A stretch of 64,000 nucleotides of DNA from Pseudomonas sp. dw_612 (GTDB lineage Bacteria > Pseudomonadota > Gammaproteobacteria > Pseudomonadales > Pseudomonadaceae), in contig NZ_JAAVVC010000008.1 of the NCBI RefSeq assembly GCF_018449725.1, positions 124,001 to 188,000 on the forward strand, read 5' to 3'. Positions 46,389 to 55,318 of the stretch are shown here, piece by piece. The notes below the pieces were generated by a model, which did no database searches, was not told the origin of the DNA, and was given only the letters and a program-made list of their open reading frames with translations. Each line of letters opens with the position of its first letter. The stretch's first letter is position 1. Made by a program: the position numbers and the translations under genes.

Positions 46389-46718
46389 TCAGTAGAACCG
46401 ATCAATCACCCGAACTTCGTTCTGGTTCTGCAGCGATGCCCACGCCTGTTTCAGAGTTTGCAGAACATTACCCATGAAGTCCTTGTCGGCTGCGGCCTTC
46501 TTGCCGACATAACCCTGGCCGCGACGGTACATCTTCAGGCGGGCCAGCAGGTCCTGGTGGTTCTGGTCGAACTCTGTTTCGTGAGCATGGGGCGACAGGC
46601 TGTCGATATGCACCTGGCCCGACTTGCTGATCCACAGGATATGGCTGTCGTGGCTGTCTTTCTGAGCAGCGAACATACGAGCCAGTTCATCGATAGTAGG
46701 TTGATTGTTCAGATTCAT
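46389..46718 (-). CDS. conserved hypothetical protein
   Basis: 109 residues from ATG 46716-46718 (AAGGGG six bases upstream). A soluble, charged protein (MNLNNQPTIDELARMFAAQK; HILWISKSGQVHIDSLSP; ARLKMYRRGQGYVGKKAAAD). No signal peptide or known domain is seen. It has its own strong terminator and Shine-Dalgarno, so it is very likely expressed. The function is unknown. Confidence 0.8.
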   Translation of the reverse strand: MNLNNQPTIDELARMFAAQKDSHDSHILWISKSGQVHIDSLSPHAHETEFDQNHQDLLARLKMYRRGQGYVGKKAAADKDFMGNVLQTLKQAWASLQNQNEVRVIDRFY

Positions 46719-47212
46719 AGTAAGCCCCTTGACCATTTGGTGATCTTTCAAAGTTGATTCGCTAATACAAGTAGCCCATCGGTTAGTTGATCCCTGGCAC
46801 CGAAACCAGGACGTCAGCGGTCAGCCGTCGAATTGACGGGGTCTCGCGTCTGCTGCATGTAGTCGTGTTGAATAACTGCTACGCAATAGCGTCACAACGA
46901 AGAGAAGCGGCGAAAACCTGGAGGCCACTGCCGACGTTTTCAGGGTCGGCCACAAGCTTCATGAGAACGTTTCGCCAGCATTTCTCGTCCTTGTACTGGA
47001 CGTTCGGGCCAGGTCAGCTTCTTCAATCTGCCTTGTGGGCAGCGTGTATCCGGGAAAAACAGCTCGGCGGTCAGACGAGCTTGCTCAAACATGTTGCCTG
47101 GACTCCCGATCGGGGAGACGTCTGCATCATGCAAGGGCAAATCGACGGCGTCAACGGTTATGTAGTGATTATTTTTAGTCACTACATATTGTCGGACAAA
47201 GTGGTTTTGGAA
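46719..47212. other. intergenic stretch with an AT-rich inverted repeat
   Basis: About 490 bp with no supported gene. A plus-strand frame starting at 46787 runs into the antisense of the GNAT gene, and an 80-codon minus frame (46940-47182) has no recognisable domain. A perfect 10-bp inverted repeat, TATGTAGTGA (47159-47168) / TCACTACATA (47179-47188), stands 25 bp beyond the GNAT gene's 3' end. It may be a terminator-like hairpin or a protein-binding site. Confidence 0.5.
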
Positions 47213-47731
47213 TTAGGAACGGTGTGCTGGAGGGCTTTGGGGCGGTCTTTCAAAGCGATAGAGCGTGCACGGATAGCCGCTCACCGCCAGTTGATGCGTG
47301 GTGAACTCACCTTGGGTCAGAGCGGGGATCACATGGGCCCAAAACAACCGCGCAGGCTGGTTCGCATCGATGTGGAAAATTTGCCACTGACCGGGCAACC
47401 GGCTCAAGAGGGCAGAGACGACAAACTTCGCGACGCCTTGGCCACGAAAGCGTCGGCTGACAAAAAAGTAGCCAATGTTGAATTCGGCGTCGGCAACGTG
47501 AATGTCATCATCGACGGTCACAAACCCGGCCAGTTCGCCATCGACCCTGATCAAGAACGGGCGCGTGGCCGGTTGCTGCCAGTAACCCGGTTTAGGCTGG
47601 ATGTTGAATAAACCCTGCTCGCCCAGTTTCAACGGCAACCATTCGCTGAAGTCGTACACGTAGAACTGCATCAGGTTTTCAATGGTTTCCAGCTCATCGC
47701 GATGGGCGGCATGCAATTCGATTCGAGACAT
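47213..47731 (-). CDS. GNAT family N-acetyltransferase
   Basis: 172 residues from ATG 47729-47731. GNAT fold with the acetyl-CoA-binding P-loop region FFVSRRFRGQGVAKFVVSAL (R/QxxGxG/A type) and preceding beta strands (RPFLIRVDGELAGFVTVDDD). The substrate is unknown. An upstream extension of the frame reads through REP sequence and is not coding. Confidence 0.85.
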   Translation of the reverse strand: MSRIELHAAHRDELETIENLMQFYVYDFSEWLPLKLGEQGLFNIQPKPGYWQQPATRPFLIRVDGELAGFVTVDDDIHVADAEFNIGYFFVSRRFRGQGVAKFVVSALLSRLPGQWQIFHIDANQPARLFWAHVIPALTQGEFTTHQLAVSGYPCTLYRFERPPQSPPAHRS

Positions 47732-47761
47732 GGCGGGAGCGCTCTGGTAAGGCCTGATAGT

Positions 47762-47944
47762 TGTAGCAGCTGCCGAGGCACGAGGCTGCGTTCGGCTCTG
47801 TAGCAGCTGCCGAGGTACGAGGCTGCGTTCGGCTGCGAAGCAGTCGTGAAACCTGAGCACGCGGTCTTTCTGACGCACCGCGCCGCCTGATTTCACGGCT
47901 GCTGCGCAGCCGAACGCAGCCTCGTGCCTCGGCAGCTGCTACAG
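47762..47944. repeat. second REP family, three arms
   Basis: Two direct copies of TGTAGCAGCTGCCGAGG(C/T)ACGAGGCTGCGTTCGGCT, then GCGAAGCAGTCGTGAAA, then an inverted copy ending TCGGCAGCTGCTACA. It differs from the GTGGGAGC family and recurs at 56526-56706. The doubled left arm suggests duplication or a nested insertion. Confidence 0.85.
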
Positions 47945-47959
47945 AGCCGGGCGCAGGCT

Positions 47960-48589
47960 TCAGTGGGGCGCGAAGTCGTATTTGCCACCGGTTTTCAACG
48001 CTGCGGCATAGGCCGGACGTGCCTGGAAGCGTTCAATCCACGCGGCGATATGAGGATAGTCACGCAACTTGCCTTGGGCCCGGGCGATCTCGCCGATAAA
48101 ACTCATCTCGATATCGGCGGCGCTGAATTCATCGCCCAACAGGTAATCGGACTGGCTCAGTGCGGCGTCGAGGTAGCTCAGGTAATTGGCCACTTCCGAG
48201 TTGATTCGCGGATGTAGCGGCGCGCCGGCCTCACCCAACTTGCCCACGTACAGATTCAACATCAGCGGCAGCATCGCCGAGCCTTCGGCGAAGTGCAGCC
48301 ACTGTACGTATTGATCGTAGGCGGCGGTGGATGGGTCAGGTTGCAGGCGACCCTGGCCGTGACGGCGAATCAGGTAGTCGATGATCGCGGCGGATTCGAT
48401 CAGCTTCTGCGCGCCGTCCTCGATCACCGGCGATTTGCCCAAAGCATCGATGGCTTTCAATTCCGGCGGCGCGAGATTGGTTTTCGGGTCGCGCTGATAG
48501 AGCTTCAGTTCGTAGGGGATGGCCAGTTCTTCCAGCAGCCAGAGAATGCGCTGGGAGCGGGAGTTGTTCAGGTGATGGACGATGATCAT
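47960..48589 (-). CDS. glutathione S-transferase family protein
   Basis: 209 residues. An N-terminal thioredoxin-like domain (IIVHHLNNSRSQRILWLLEE; the PVIEDG and ESAAIIDYLI motifs bind glutathione) and a C-terminal helical domain (QSDYLLGDEFSAADIEMSFI). Ser in the NNSRSQ segment may be the activating residue. The substrate is unknown. Its start precedes the topB stop region on the same strand. Confidence 0.9.
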   Translation of the reverse strand: MIIVHHLNNSRSQRILWLLEELAIPYELKLYQRDPKTNLAPPELKAIDALGKSPVIEDGAQKLIESAAIIDYLIRRHGQGRLQPDPSTAAYDQYVQWLHFAEGSAMLPLMLNLYVGKLGEAGAPLHPRINSEVANYLSYLDAALSQSDYLLGDEFSAADIEMSFIGEIARAQGKLRDYPHIAAWIERFQARPAYAAALKTGGKYDFAPH

Positions 48590-48667
48590 GGTCGGTGCCT
48601 TTTCAGAAAGTGGGGCGATCGCCGGGCTTGAGCAACACTAGACCATTCGTGGCTGGCCGAAGTGCCC

Positions 48668-50617
48668 TCAAGCTTTACTCGCCGGTTTGGCCGCGCGTTT
48701 AGTGCCGGTCGCGGGCTTGCGCGGGGCGGTCTTGCGTTTTTTCTTCCATGGTGTGGCGCCTCGACCGGCCGGGCTTGCCGGCCCGCTGATGGTCATGCTC
48801 AGGCCCGCACAACGGGCGACTTGCTTGCTCATCCATGCCGCTTGCTTGGTGACGAATTCTTCCAGGCTCATTTCGCCGCTTTGCACCATGTCCAAGGCCT
48901 GTTCCCAGATTGCGGTGGTGCCAGGGTCAGCAATGGCTCGCGGTACGGCGTCGATCAGGCTGAACGCGGCCGGCGTGGCGGCCAACGCTTTGCCATTTTT
49001 CACCAGATAACCACGATCGAGCAGGCCCTGGATGATCGAGGCGCGGGTCGCTTCGGTGCCGATTCCGGTGGTGTCCTTGAGTTTCTGCTTGAGCAGCGGG
49101 TCTTCCACCAGTTTGGCGACGTTCTTCATCGCCTTGATCAGATCGCCTTCGGTGAACGGCTTGGGCGGTTGGGTCCAGAGATCCTTGAGTTTGACGTCAT
49201 CTACCGCGTAATCGCGTCCTTCGGCCAATGCCGGCAGGGTTTGCGGTGCTGGCGCCTCACGCCCCTTGGCCGGCGCCAACGCTTCGGGCAAGGCACGTTT
49301 CCAGCCAGGTTCGACGATCTGCTTGCCCACGGCGCGCAAGGCTTCACCAGCACAATCGAAGTCGGCCTGGGTGCGGTCGTATTCGTGGTTAGGCAGGAAC
49401 TGCGCCAGGTAACGCGCACGAATCAGGGTGTAAACCGCCCGTTGCTTGCCCACCAGTCGCTCAAGGTTTTTTGCTGCTGCGGTGGGGATGATGCCGTGGT
49501 GAGCACTGACCTTGGCGTCGTTCCAGGCCCGGGAACGCCGCTGCGGCTCCAGATGCTCGTTCAAGGCGTTCAGACTTGGGTCGGCCTGGCGCAGCGCGGC
49601 GAGAATGCCCGGGGCTTCGCTGTGCTGGCTCAGGGGCAGGTAGCCGCAATCACTGCGCGGGTAGGTGATGACTTTGTGGGTTTCGTAGAGGGCCTGGGCG
49701 ATGTCGAGGGTTTCCTGGGCGCCGAGGCCGAGTTTCTTCGAGCAGACTTCCTGCAAGGTGCCCAGGTCGAACGGCAACGGCGCGATTTCACGCATACGCT
49801 CGGTGCGCAGCTTGATCACCCGGGCGCTCGTCGCACTGCTCATTGACGCCACCGCTTGTTGCGCCAGGGCCTGATTCAAACAGCGATCCTGATCGTCGCA
49901 GGCATCGGAAGGCGCACGCCACTGCGCCGTGAACGCCGTGCCGTCATGCAGCAATTGCACGTCGATGGCCCAATAGGCGACGGGGACGAAATCGGCAATG
50001 CTGCGATCCCGGTCCACCACCAACCGCAAGGTCGGCGTTTGCACGCGGCCCACCGGCAAAACCCCTTGGTAACCGGACTGTCGCCCAAGCAGAGTGAACA
50101 GACGGCTCATGTTCATCCCGATCAGCCAGTCGGCCCGAGAGCGGCCCAGCGCCGAGTGATAGAGGCTGAACGTCTCCGCCCCCGGCTTGAGCGCCGCCAA
50201 CGCTTTGCGGATCGAGGCATCGTCGAGTGCCGAGAGCCACAACCGCCGGATCGGCCCCCGATAACGGCAATGCTCCACCAGTTCCCGGGCGATCATTTCG
50301 CCTTCGCGGTCGGCGTCGGTGGCGATCACCAGTTCAGTGGCCTCGCCGAGCAAGCGTTTGACCGCTTTGTATTGGCTGGCGGTGCGCGGTTTGACCGTCA
50401 TCTTCCATTTGTCGGGAATGATCGGCAGGTCCGCCAGCACCCAGCGCTTGTAGCGCGCGTCATAGGCATCCGGCGGTGCGGTTTCCAGCAGATGGCCGAT
50501 GCACCAGGTCACCGTGACGTTCGTTCCCAGCCAGCAACCGTCGCCCCGGCGCTTGGCGCCGAGCACTGCGGCGATGTCTTTGGCCTGGGAAGGTTTTTCA
50601 CAGAGGTACAGCTGCAT
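48668..50617 (-). CDS. topB: DNA topoisomerase III
   Basis: 649 residues from ATG 50615-50617 (an ATG three codons upstream is also possible). Type IA topoisomerase that decatenates DNA and works with RecQ. The Toprim domain has CEKPSQAKDIAAVLG and TDADREGEMIARELVEH. The catalytic tyrosine is in HKVITYPRSDCGYLPLS. VGRVQTPTLRLVVDRD and HHGIIPTA are family signatures. The tail is a short, very basic Lys/Arg/Ala region without the zinc fingers of topoisomerase I. A LexA-like dyad lies 74 bp upstream. Confidence 0.95.
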   Translation of the reverse strand: MQLYLCEKPSQAKDIAAVLGAKRRGDGCWLGTNVTVTWCIGHLLETAPPDAYDARYKRWVLADLPIIPDKWKMTVKPRTASQYKAVKRLLGEATELVIATDADREGEMIARELVEHCRYRGPIRRLWLSALDDASIRKALAALKPGAETFSLYHSALGRSRADWLIGMNMSRLFTLLGRQSGYQGVLPVGRVQTPTLRLVVDRDRSIADFVPVAYWAIDVQLLHDGTAFTAQWRAPSDACDDQDRCLNQALAQQAVASMSSATSARVIKLRTERMREIAPLPFDLGTLQEVCSKKLGLGAQETLDIAQALYETHKVITYPRSDCGYLPLSQHSEAPGILAALRQADPSLNALNEHLEPQRRSRAWNDAKVSAHHGIIPTAAAKNLERLVGKQRAVYTLIRARYLAQFLPNHEYDRTQADFDCAGEALRAVGKQIVEPGWKRALPEALAPAKGREAPAPQTLPALAEGRDYAVDDVKLKDLWTQPPKPFTEGDLIKAMKNVAKLVEDPLLKQKLKDTTGIGTEATRASIIQGLLDRGYLVKNGKALAATPAAFSLIDAVPRAIADPGTTAIWEQALDMVQSGEMSLEEFVTKQAAWMSKQVARCAGLSMTISGPASPAGRGATPWKKKRKTAPRKPATGTKRAAKPASKA

Positions 50618-50680
50618 AACCACCATCGTTCAAGTCGGTTTGAAGAAGGTGAACAGAATGCGCAGGGATTTTGATTGGAG

Positions 50681-50717
50681 CAACCTTTATCTGTATGGAT
50701 ATACAGATAAAAGGTTG
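50681..50717. promoter_or_regulatory. LexA-like box inside a long inverted repeat
   Basis: CTGTATGGATATACAG (50691-50706) has perfect CTGT-N8-ACAG symmetry, like SOS boxes. It is the core of a 37-bp dyad whose outer arms read CAACCTTT and AAAAGGTTG (one extra base on the right). The nearest start is topB, 74 bp away on the minus strand; no good gene begins on the plus side. Confidence 0.55.
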
Positions 50718-50743
50718 CCGATGATGACTGAAGCAGGACAACG

Positions 50744-50847
50744 GTGGGAGCGGCGGAGCAACGATTCGACTTGCTCGCGAAAGCGGTGTGCCTGGCGACA
50801 GGGATGCTGAATATGCGGGCCTCTTCGCGGGCAAGCCACGCTCCCAC
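50744..50847. repeat. REPIN with an interrupted left arm
   Basis: The left arm reads GTGGGAGCGG, then about 16 extra bases (CGGAGCAACGATTCGA), then CTTGCTCGCGAAAGCGG. The right arm is TCTTCGCGGGCAAGCCACGC plus TCCCAC. Without the extra bases the left arm is a standard copy. Confidence 0.75.
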
Positions 50848-50894
50848 AATGGATGGGGGGTGTTTGTGGAGGGTGTGCTTGGCGCAGTTTTAGT

Positions 50895-50983
50895 GTGGGA
50901 GCGGGCTTGCTCGCGAAGGCGGTGTGTCTGGCGACAGGGATGTTGAATGTGCCGGCCTTTTCGCGAGCAGGCGCGCTCCCACG
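50895..50983. repeat. REPIN doublet
   Basis: GTGGGAGCGGGCTTGCTCGC arm and an inverted partner (TTTTCGCGAGCAGGCGCGCT, then CCCAC) with two substitutions, just before the 3' end of the AraC gene. Confidence 0.88.
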
Positions 50984-50989
50984 CTGGCC

Positions 50990-51931
50990 TCAATGCGACG
51001 ACACAAACACCGAATTCTCCACCGGCGGCGGCAGTGCAAATGCGCCTTTCATCCGCGCCACTTCATCGGTGGGCGTTCGGCCAAACAGTCTTTTGAACTC
51101 GCGACTGAACTGAGAGCCGCTTTCATACCCGACGTCGGAGGCGGCCATCGACACGCTGTAGCCATTGCGCACCATCAACAGCCGGGCCTGGTGCAGGCGG
51201 GTGGATTTCAGGTACTGCATCGGCGAGGTGTGGGTGATGGCTTTGAAGTGCGCGTGAAAGGTCGGCACGCTCATGTTCGCCTCCGAGGCCAGTTGTTCGA
51301 CGTCGAGCCGTTCGCCAAGGCTGGCGTGCATTTTGCGCAGGGCCAGGGAGATTCGGCCGAAGCGGCCGCGGGCGGTGAGGGCGGCGCGCATCGAGCCGCC
51401 CTGGGCGCCGGTGAGGATCCGGTAATAAATTTCCCGCACCAGCGACGGCCCAAGAATGCGCCCATCCAGCGGCGAGTCCAGGGCTTCCAGCAGACGCAAC
51501 ACCGATTGGCTCAGGCGTGGCTCCATCGGCGAGGCATACATGCCTTTGGGCTCGGCGGTGGGCGCGTCGTCGAGTTGCAACATCAGGGCGGCGGCGAGGT
51601 TGAAGTCCAGGTGAAAATAGATCGCCAGTAGCGGTTCCTCAGCGCTGGCGTCGGTTTCCATGGTGAACGGCACGGGCACGGCAACCGCCAGATAGTGCTG
51701 AGCGTCATAGAGGTAAGTCGCGTCGCCCCAATACCCGCGTTTGCTGCCCTGGCAGACGATGACAATGCCCGGATCATAGAGCACCGGCGTGCGCGCCAGC
51801 GCCCGGTTGGAGCGCAACAAGCGCACATCAGCCAATGCCGTCAGGTTGTAACCCTCGTTCGGCGCGAGTTTCCCCAGCAGCGCGATCATCCGTTGCTGGT
51901 CATCGTTTTGATCAACCCTTGAAGCGCCCAC
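50990..51931 (-). CDS. AraC family transcriptional regulator
   Basis: 313 residues from GTG 51929-51931, chosen because GGGAAAGGC lies just upstream and the family begins near ...MIALLGKLAPNEGYNLTAL; a longer ATG-started form (52000) is possible. The N-terminal cupin-type AraC_N domain (RTPVLYDPGIVIVCQGSKRG) is followed by the C-terminal double helix-turn-helix (LDVEQLASEANMSVPTFHAH; VSMAASDVGYESGSQFSREF). Divergent from an SDR gene, its likely target; this AraC-SDR pair is common in pseudomonads. Confidence 0.88.
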   Translation of the reverse strand: MGASRVDQNDDQQRMIALLGKLAPNEGYNLTALADVRLLRSNRALARTPVLYDPGIVIVCQGSKRGYWGDATYLYDAQHYLAVAVPVPFTMETDASAEEPLLAIYFHLDFNLAAALMLQLDDAPTAEPKGMYASPMEPRLSQSVLRLLEALDSPLDGRILGPSLVREIYYRILTGAQGGSMRAALTARGRFGRISLALRKMHASLGERLDVEQLASEANMSVPTFHAHFKAITHTSPMQYLKSTRLHQARLLMVRNGYSVSMAASDVGYESGSQFSREFKRLFGRTPTDEVARMKGAFALPPPVENSVFVSSH

Positions 51932-52097
51932 ATGCCTTTCCCATTCAATATCACTGGGACTGAATGTGAACCGCTGCGCGACGCAAAGCAATCGGCTCAT
52001 AGGATTAGGCAAAACACCCACAGTAATTGGCGTTCAGCCGTCACCGCTGCCTCCCTATCATGATCAACAACTTCACAACCCACGGCGGAACACGACC

Positions 52098-52931
52098 ATG
52101 TCGGCAAACAAAACCCTCTTCATCACCGGCGTCAGCAGCGGCTTCGGCCGGGCCCTGGCCAACGAAGCCCTGGCCGCAGGGCATCGGGTGATCGGCACTG
52201 TGCGCAATGAAACGGCGCGCATCGAGTTTGAACAGCACCCCTCGAAAAACGCATTCGGCCGGTGCCTGGACGTCACCGATTTCACCGCCATCGATGCCGT
52301 CGTCGCCGAGGTCGAAAACACCCTCGGGCCGGTGGATGTCTTGGTCAACAACGCCGGTTATGGCCACGAAGGTATTTTCGAAGAATCGGCGCTGGAAGAG
52401 ATGCGCCAGCAGTTCGACGTCAATGTGTTCGGCGCCGTAGCCGTGACCAAAGCCTTCGTACCGTTTTTCCGCCAGCGTCGGGCCGGGCACATCATCAACA
52501 TCACCTCCATGGGCGGCTTCATCACCATGCCCGGCATCGCCTATTACTGCGGCAGCAAGTTTGCTCTGGAAGGCATTTCCGACACCTTGAGCAAAGAACT
52601 CAAACCGTTCGGCATCGCCGTCACCGCGGTGGCACCGGGCTCGTTTCGCACCGACTGGGCCGGGCGCTCGATGCGCCGCTCCGAACGCAGCATTGCCGAC
52701 TATGACGCCACTTTCGACCCGATCCGCACCGCGCGCCAGAACAAGAGCGGCAAGCAGTTGGGCGACCCGCTGAGAGCCGCTCGCGCCATGCTCACCCTGA
52801 TCGCCAGCGACGCACCGCCCGCGCATTTATTGCTGGGTAGCGATGCGCTGCAACTGGTGCGCGAACGGTTAGCGAACATGGCGCAGGAGATCGATGGCTG
52901 GGAGGCGGTGACGCGCTCCACCGATGGTTGA
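52098..52931 (+). CDS. short-chain dehydrogenase/reductase
   Basis: 277 residues from ATG 52098. Classical SDR: TGVSSGFGRALA (TGxxxGxG cofactor motif), NNAGYG, catalytic Ser in INITSMGG, and Tyr/Lys in YYCGSKFALEG. An Arg in GTVRNE after the second strand favours NADP. The PGSFRTDWAGRSM segment is typical of this subfamily. The substrate is unknown; probably controlled by the divergent AraC regulator. Confidence 0.92.
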   Translation: MSANKTLFITGVSSGFGRALANEALAAGHRVIGTVRNETARIEFEQHPSKNAFGRCLDVTDFTAIDAVVAEVENTLGPVDVLVNNAGYGHEGIFEESALEEMRQQFDVNVFGAVAVTKAFVPFFRQRRAGHIINITSMGGFITMPGIAYYCGSKFALEGISDTLSKELKPFGIAVTAVAPGSFRTDWAGRSMRRSERSIADYDATFDPIRTARQNKSGKQLGDPLRAARAMLTLIASDAPPAHLLLGSDALQLVRERLANMAQEIDGWEAVTRSTDG

Positions 52932-53081
52932 ACCCTGCAGCTATCGAGAAATTGATTAGCGCCACGTTTCAAGCTGTGTCAGTTTCACCGCGCCTGTAAT
53001 GGGGCGAGTGACAGGACGATCTCGCCAAGGGATCGCCGTGGTCTGTCGGAAACTGACTACTTTTGAACAAGGACGTAAGCA

Positions 53082-54491
53082 ATGTCTCAAGCAAAATCCC
53101 GGGCCAGTGACGCCTACTCGACAGTCGATACGTTCAGCCATGTGTACGACCGTGGCGGCAGCGTTTTGGTGAACGGCAAGCCGTCGTTCACCGCCGATCA
53201 GGCGGCGGACCAGATCCTGCGCAAAGGCGCGTCCTGGCACGACCAGAACAGCGACGGCAAGATCGACCTGAGTTACACCTTCCTCACCGCGAAACCGGCG
53301 AACTACGACCCGGCCCTTGGCACGTTCAGTGAATTCAGCGCCCAGCAAAAAGCCCAGGCCGTGCTGGCGATGCAATCCTGGTCGGACGTGGCCAATGTCA
53401 CCTTCAGCGAAGGCACCGGCCGCGACGGTCACATGACCTTCGGCAACTACAGCAACAACACCGGCGGCGCGGCGTTCGCTTATCTGCCCCAGGGCAGCCA
53501 GTACGACGGCCAGTCCTGGTACATGATCAACGACCAATACCAGGTCAACAAAACCCCGGACACCAACAACTACGGGCGCCAGACCCTGACCCACGAAATC
53601 GGCCACACCCTGGGCCTGTCGCACCCCGGCGTGTACAACGCCGGCAACGGCAACCCGACCTACAACGACGTGACCTACGCCCAGGACACCCGTGGCTACA
53701 GCCTCATGAGTTACTGGAGCGAAAGCAACACGCACCAGAACTTCAGCAAGGACGGCAGCGGCGCCTACGCCTCGGCCCCGTTGCTGGACGACATCGTTGC
53801 CGTGCAGAAACTCTACGGTGCCAACCTGGACACCCGCGCCAGCGATACGGTCTACGGCTTCAATTCCAATGCCGAAAGGGATTTCTACAGCGCCACGTCG
53901 GCGGCCTCGAAAGTGGTGTTTTCGGTGTGGGACGGCGGTGGTAACGACACCCTGGATTTCTCCGGTTTCAGCCAGAACCAGAAGATCAACCTCAACGCCG
54001 GTTCGTTCTCCGACGTCGGCGGTCTGGTCGGCAACGTCTCCATCGCTCATGGCGTGACCATGGAGAACGCCGTGGCGGGTTCGGGCAATGATCTGCTGCT
54101 CGGCAACGCGGTGGAGAACAGTCTGGAAGGCGGGGCCGGTAACGACATCCTTTACGGCGCTGGTGGCGGTGATTCGTTGTGGGGCGGGGCCGGGGCGGAC
54201 ACCTTTGTGTTTGGTGCGGCCAGTGATTCGACCATGACCGCGCCGGACTGGATCATGGATTTCACCAGTGGACAGGACAAAATCGACCTGTCGGGCATCG
54301 CCCAATTTGCCTCGGGCGCGGCGACGCTGAATTTCGTCAGCGGATTTACCGGGCATGCGGGCGATGCGATCCTGACGTACTTTGCGCAGACCAACCAGAC
54401 CAGTTTGATGGTGGATCTGACCGGGCATGGCGCGGTGAATTTTGCGGTGGGGACGGTGGGGCAGGCGGCGGTGACGGATATCGTGGCTTGA
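53082..54491 (+). CDS. serralysin-family extracellular zinc metalloprotease (AprA-like)
   Basis: 469 residues with no Sec signal, as expected for type I secretion. Zinc site H171-E-I-G-H175-TLGLS-H181 and Met-turn SLMSYW (about 209). The C-terminal RTX region (about 335-385: [38 protein letters not shown]) binds calcium. The last 100 residues are the secretion-signal half. Neither AprI inhibitor nor AprDEF transporter genes follow, so export must use a system encoded elsewhere. It may be the strain's second serralysin, but the usual aprA locus is not in view. Confidence 0.93.
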   Translation: MSQAKSRASDAYSTVDTFSHVYDRGGSVLVNGKPSFTADQAADQILRKGASWHDQNSDGKIDLSYTFLTAKPANYDPALGTFSEFSAQQKAQAVLAMQSWSDVANVTFSEGTGRDGHMTFGNYSNNTGGAAFAYLPQGSQYDGQSWYMINDQYQVNKTPDTNNYGRQTLTHEIGHTLGLSHPGVYNAGNGNPTYNDVTYAQDTRGYSLMSYWSESNTHQNFSKDGSGAYASAPLLDDIVAVQKLYGANLDTRASDTVYGFNSNAERDFYSATSAASKVVFSVWDGGGNDTLDFSGFSQNQKINLNAGSFSDVGGLVGNVSIAHGVTMENAVAGSGNDLLLGNAVENSLEGGAGNDILYGAGGGDSLWGGAGADTFVFGAASDSTMTAPDWIMDFTSGQDKIDLSGIAQFASGAATLNFVSGFTGHAGDAILTYFAQTNQTSLMVDLTGHGAVNFAVGTVGQAAVTDIVA

Positions 54492-54510
54492 TTTGAAAAA
54501 AGGCTGGATC

Positions 54511-54578
54511 AAAAGATCGCAGCCTTCGGCAGCTCCTACGCGCCTGTGGGCGCCGCCGAAGCCTGCGATCTTTTGATT
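54511..54578. repeat. third repeat type, hairpin after the serralysin gene
   Basis: AAAAGATCGCAGCCTTCGGC ... GCCGAAGCCTGCGATCTTTT forms a long stem 20 bases after the stop. A related half-copy lies at 61301-61343 (CTGTAGGAGCTG...GGCTGCGATCTTTTGATC). It may also terminate transcription. A fragment of the second REP family (GTTCGGCTGCGAAGCAGTCG) follows it. Confidence 0.75.
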
Positions 54579-54740
54579 TTGTAGTTCCGTTCGGCTGCGA
54601 AGCAGTCGCGTCAGCCAAACATGCGTTATACCTGACAGTCGTGGTCACAGATTTTTGAGGGCTGCCGCACACCGCGTTTTCGTTCATCGCGAGCAAGCTT
54701 TGCTCCTACAGGTCCATCACCGTCATGAGGAACGCATTCC

Positions 54741-55109
54741 ATGAAAAGCTCCGGTCCCAGTCCTGTCATCACCATCGCCGAGCAACCCGGTTGCCTGCTG
54801 GTGAAGTTCCACGGCATCCAGGTGGCCGCCTCCGCCCGGGCCCTGGTGTTGCTTGAGGCCAACTATCCTGCGGTGTATTACGTCCCGCGCGAAGACATCG
54901 ACGAAAAGTATTTTGCCCGCACCGATCACACCAGTTATTGCCCCTACAAGGGCGATGCCAGCTATTTCAGTTTGCAGATTCCGGGGCATGAAGGCGCGAA
55001 TGCGGTATGGAGTTATGAGAACCCCAAGGTGTCTGTGGAGCAGATTCGCAACTATGTCGCGTTCTATCCCGATCAGGTGAAGTTCGAGATCATTGAAAAT
55101 TTTGAGTGA
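54741..55109 (+). CDS. DUF427 domain protein
   Basis: 122 residues, one DUF427 domain: VKFHGIQVAASARALVLLEA, VYYVPREDIDEKYFARTDHT, YCPYKGDASYFSLQI, VWSYENPKVSVEQIRNYVAF. No signal peptide. The function of the family is not established. It is a single gene. Confidence 0.88.
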   Translation: MKSSGPSPVITIAEQPGCLLVKFHGIQVAASARALVLLEANYPAVYYVPREDIDEKYFARTDHTSYCPYKGDASYFSLQIPGHEGANAVWSYENPKVSVEQIRNYVAFYPDQVKFEIIENFE

Positions 55110-55166
55110 TTGTGGTGAGGACGCTTGCCCTAAGGCCTATTAGTTAAGCCTCGGGCACCACAATCC

Positions 55167-55259
55167 CTGTGGGAGCGAGCTTGCTCGCGATGACGATCTA
55201 TCGCTTGGCGCATGTGTCGTCTGCCAGTCCGCTATCGCGAGCAAGCTCGCTCCCACAGG
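55167..55259. repeat. REPIN doublet
   Basis: CTGTGGGAGCGAGCTTGCTC arm and inverted partner ending TCGCTCCCACAG, the GAGC variant of the family, between convergent DUF427 and lldD. Confidence 0.9.
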
Positions 55260-55318
55260 TTCTGTGACTTGACTGACTGGCATCGGGGCAAGCTTCCTCG
55301 CCTCAAGGCTTGCTCAAT

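Noticed and set aside
46787..47611. A 274-codon plus-strand frame
   Set aside because: Its second half is antisense to the GNAT gene, which has clear acetyltransferase motifs; the first half has no Shine-Dalgarno or recognisable domain.
47741..47896. An upstream extension of the GNAT gene to 47896
   Set aside because: The added residues are translated REP sequence, and ATG 47731 gives the usual GNAT start.
50721..50810. A 29-codon peptide after the LexA-like box that could be an SOS-induced toxin
   Set aside because: It is encoded by the broken REPIN, has no hydrophobic helix, and has no Shine-Dalgarno.
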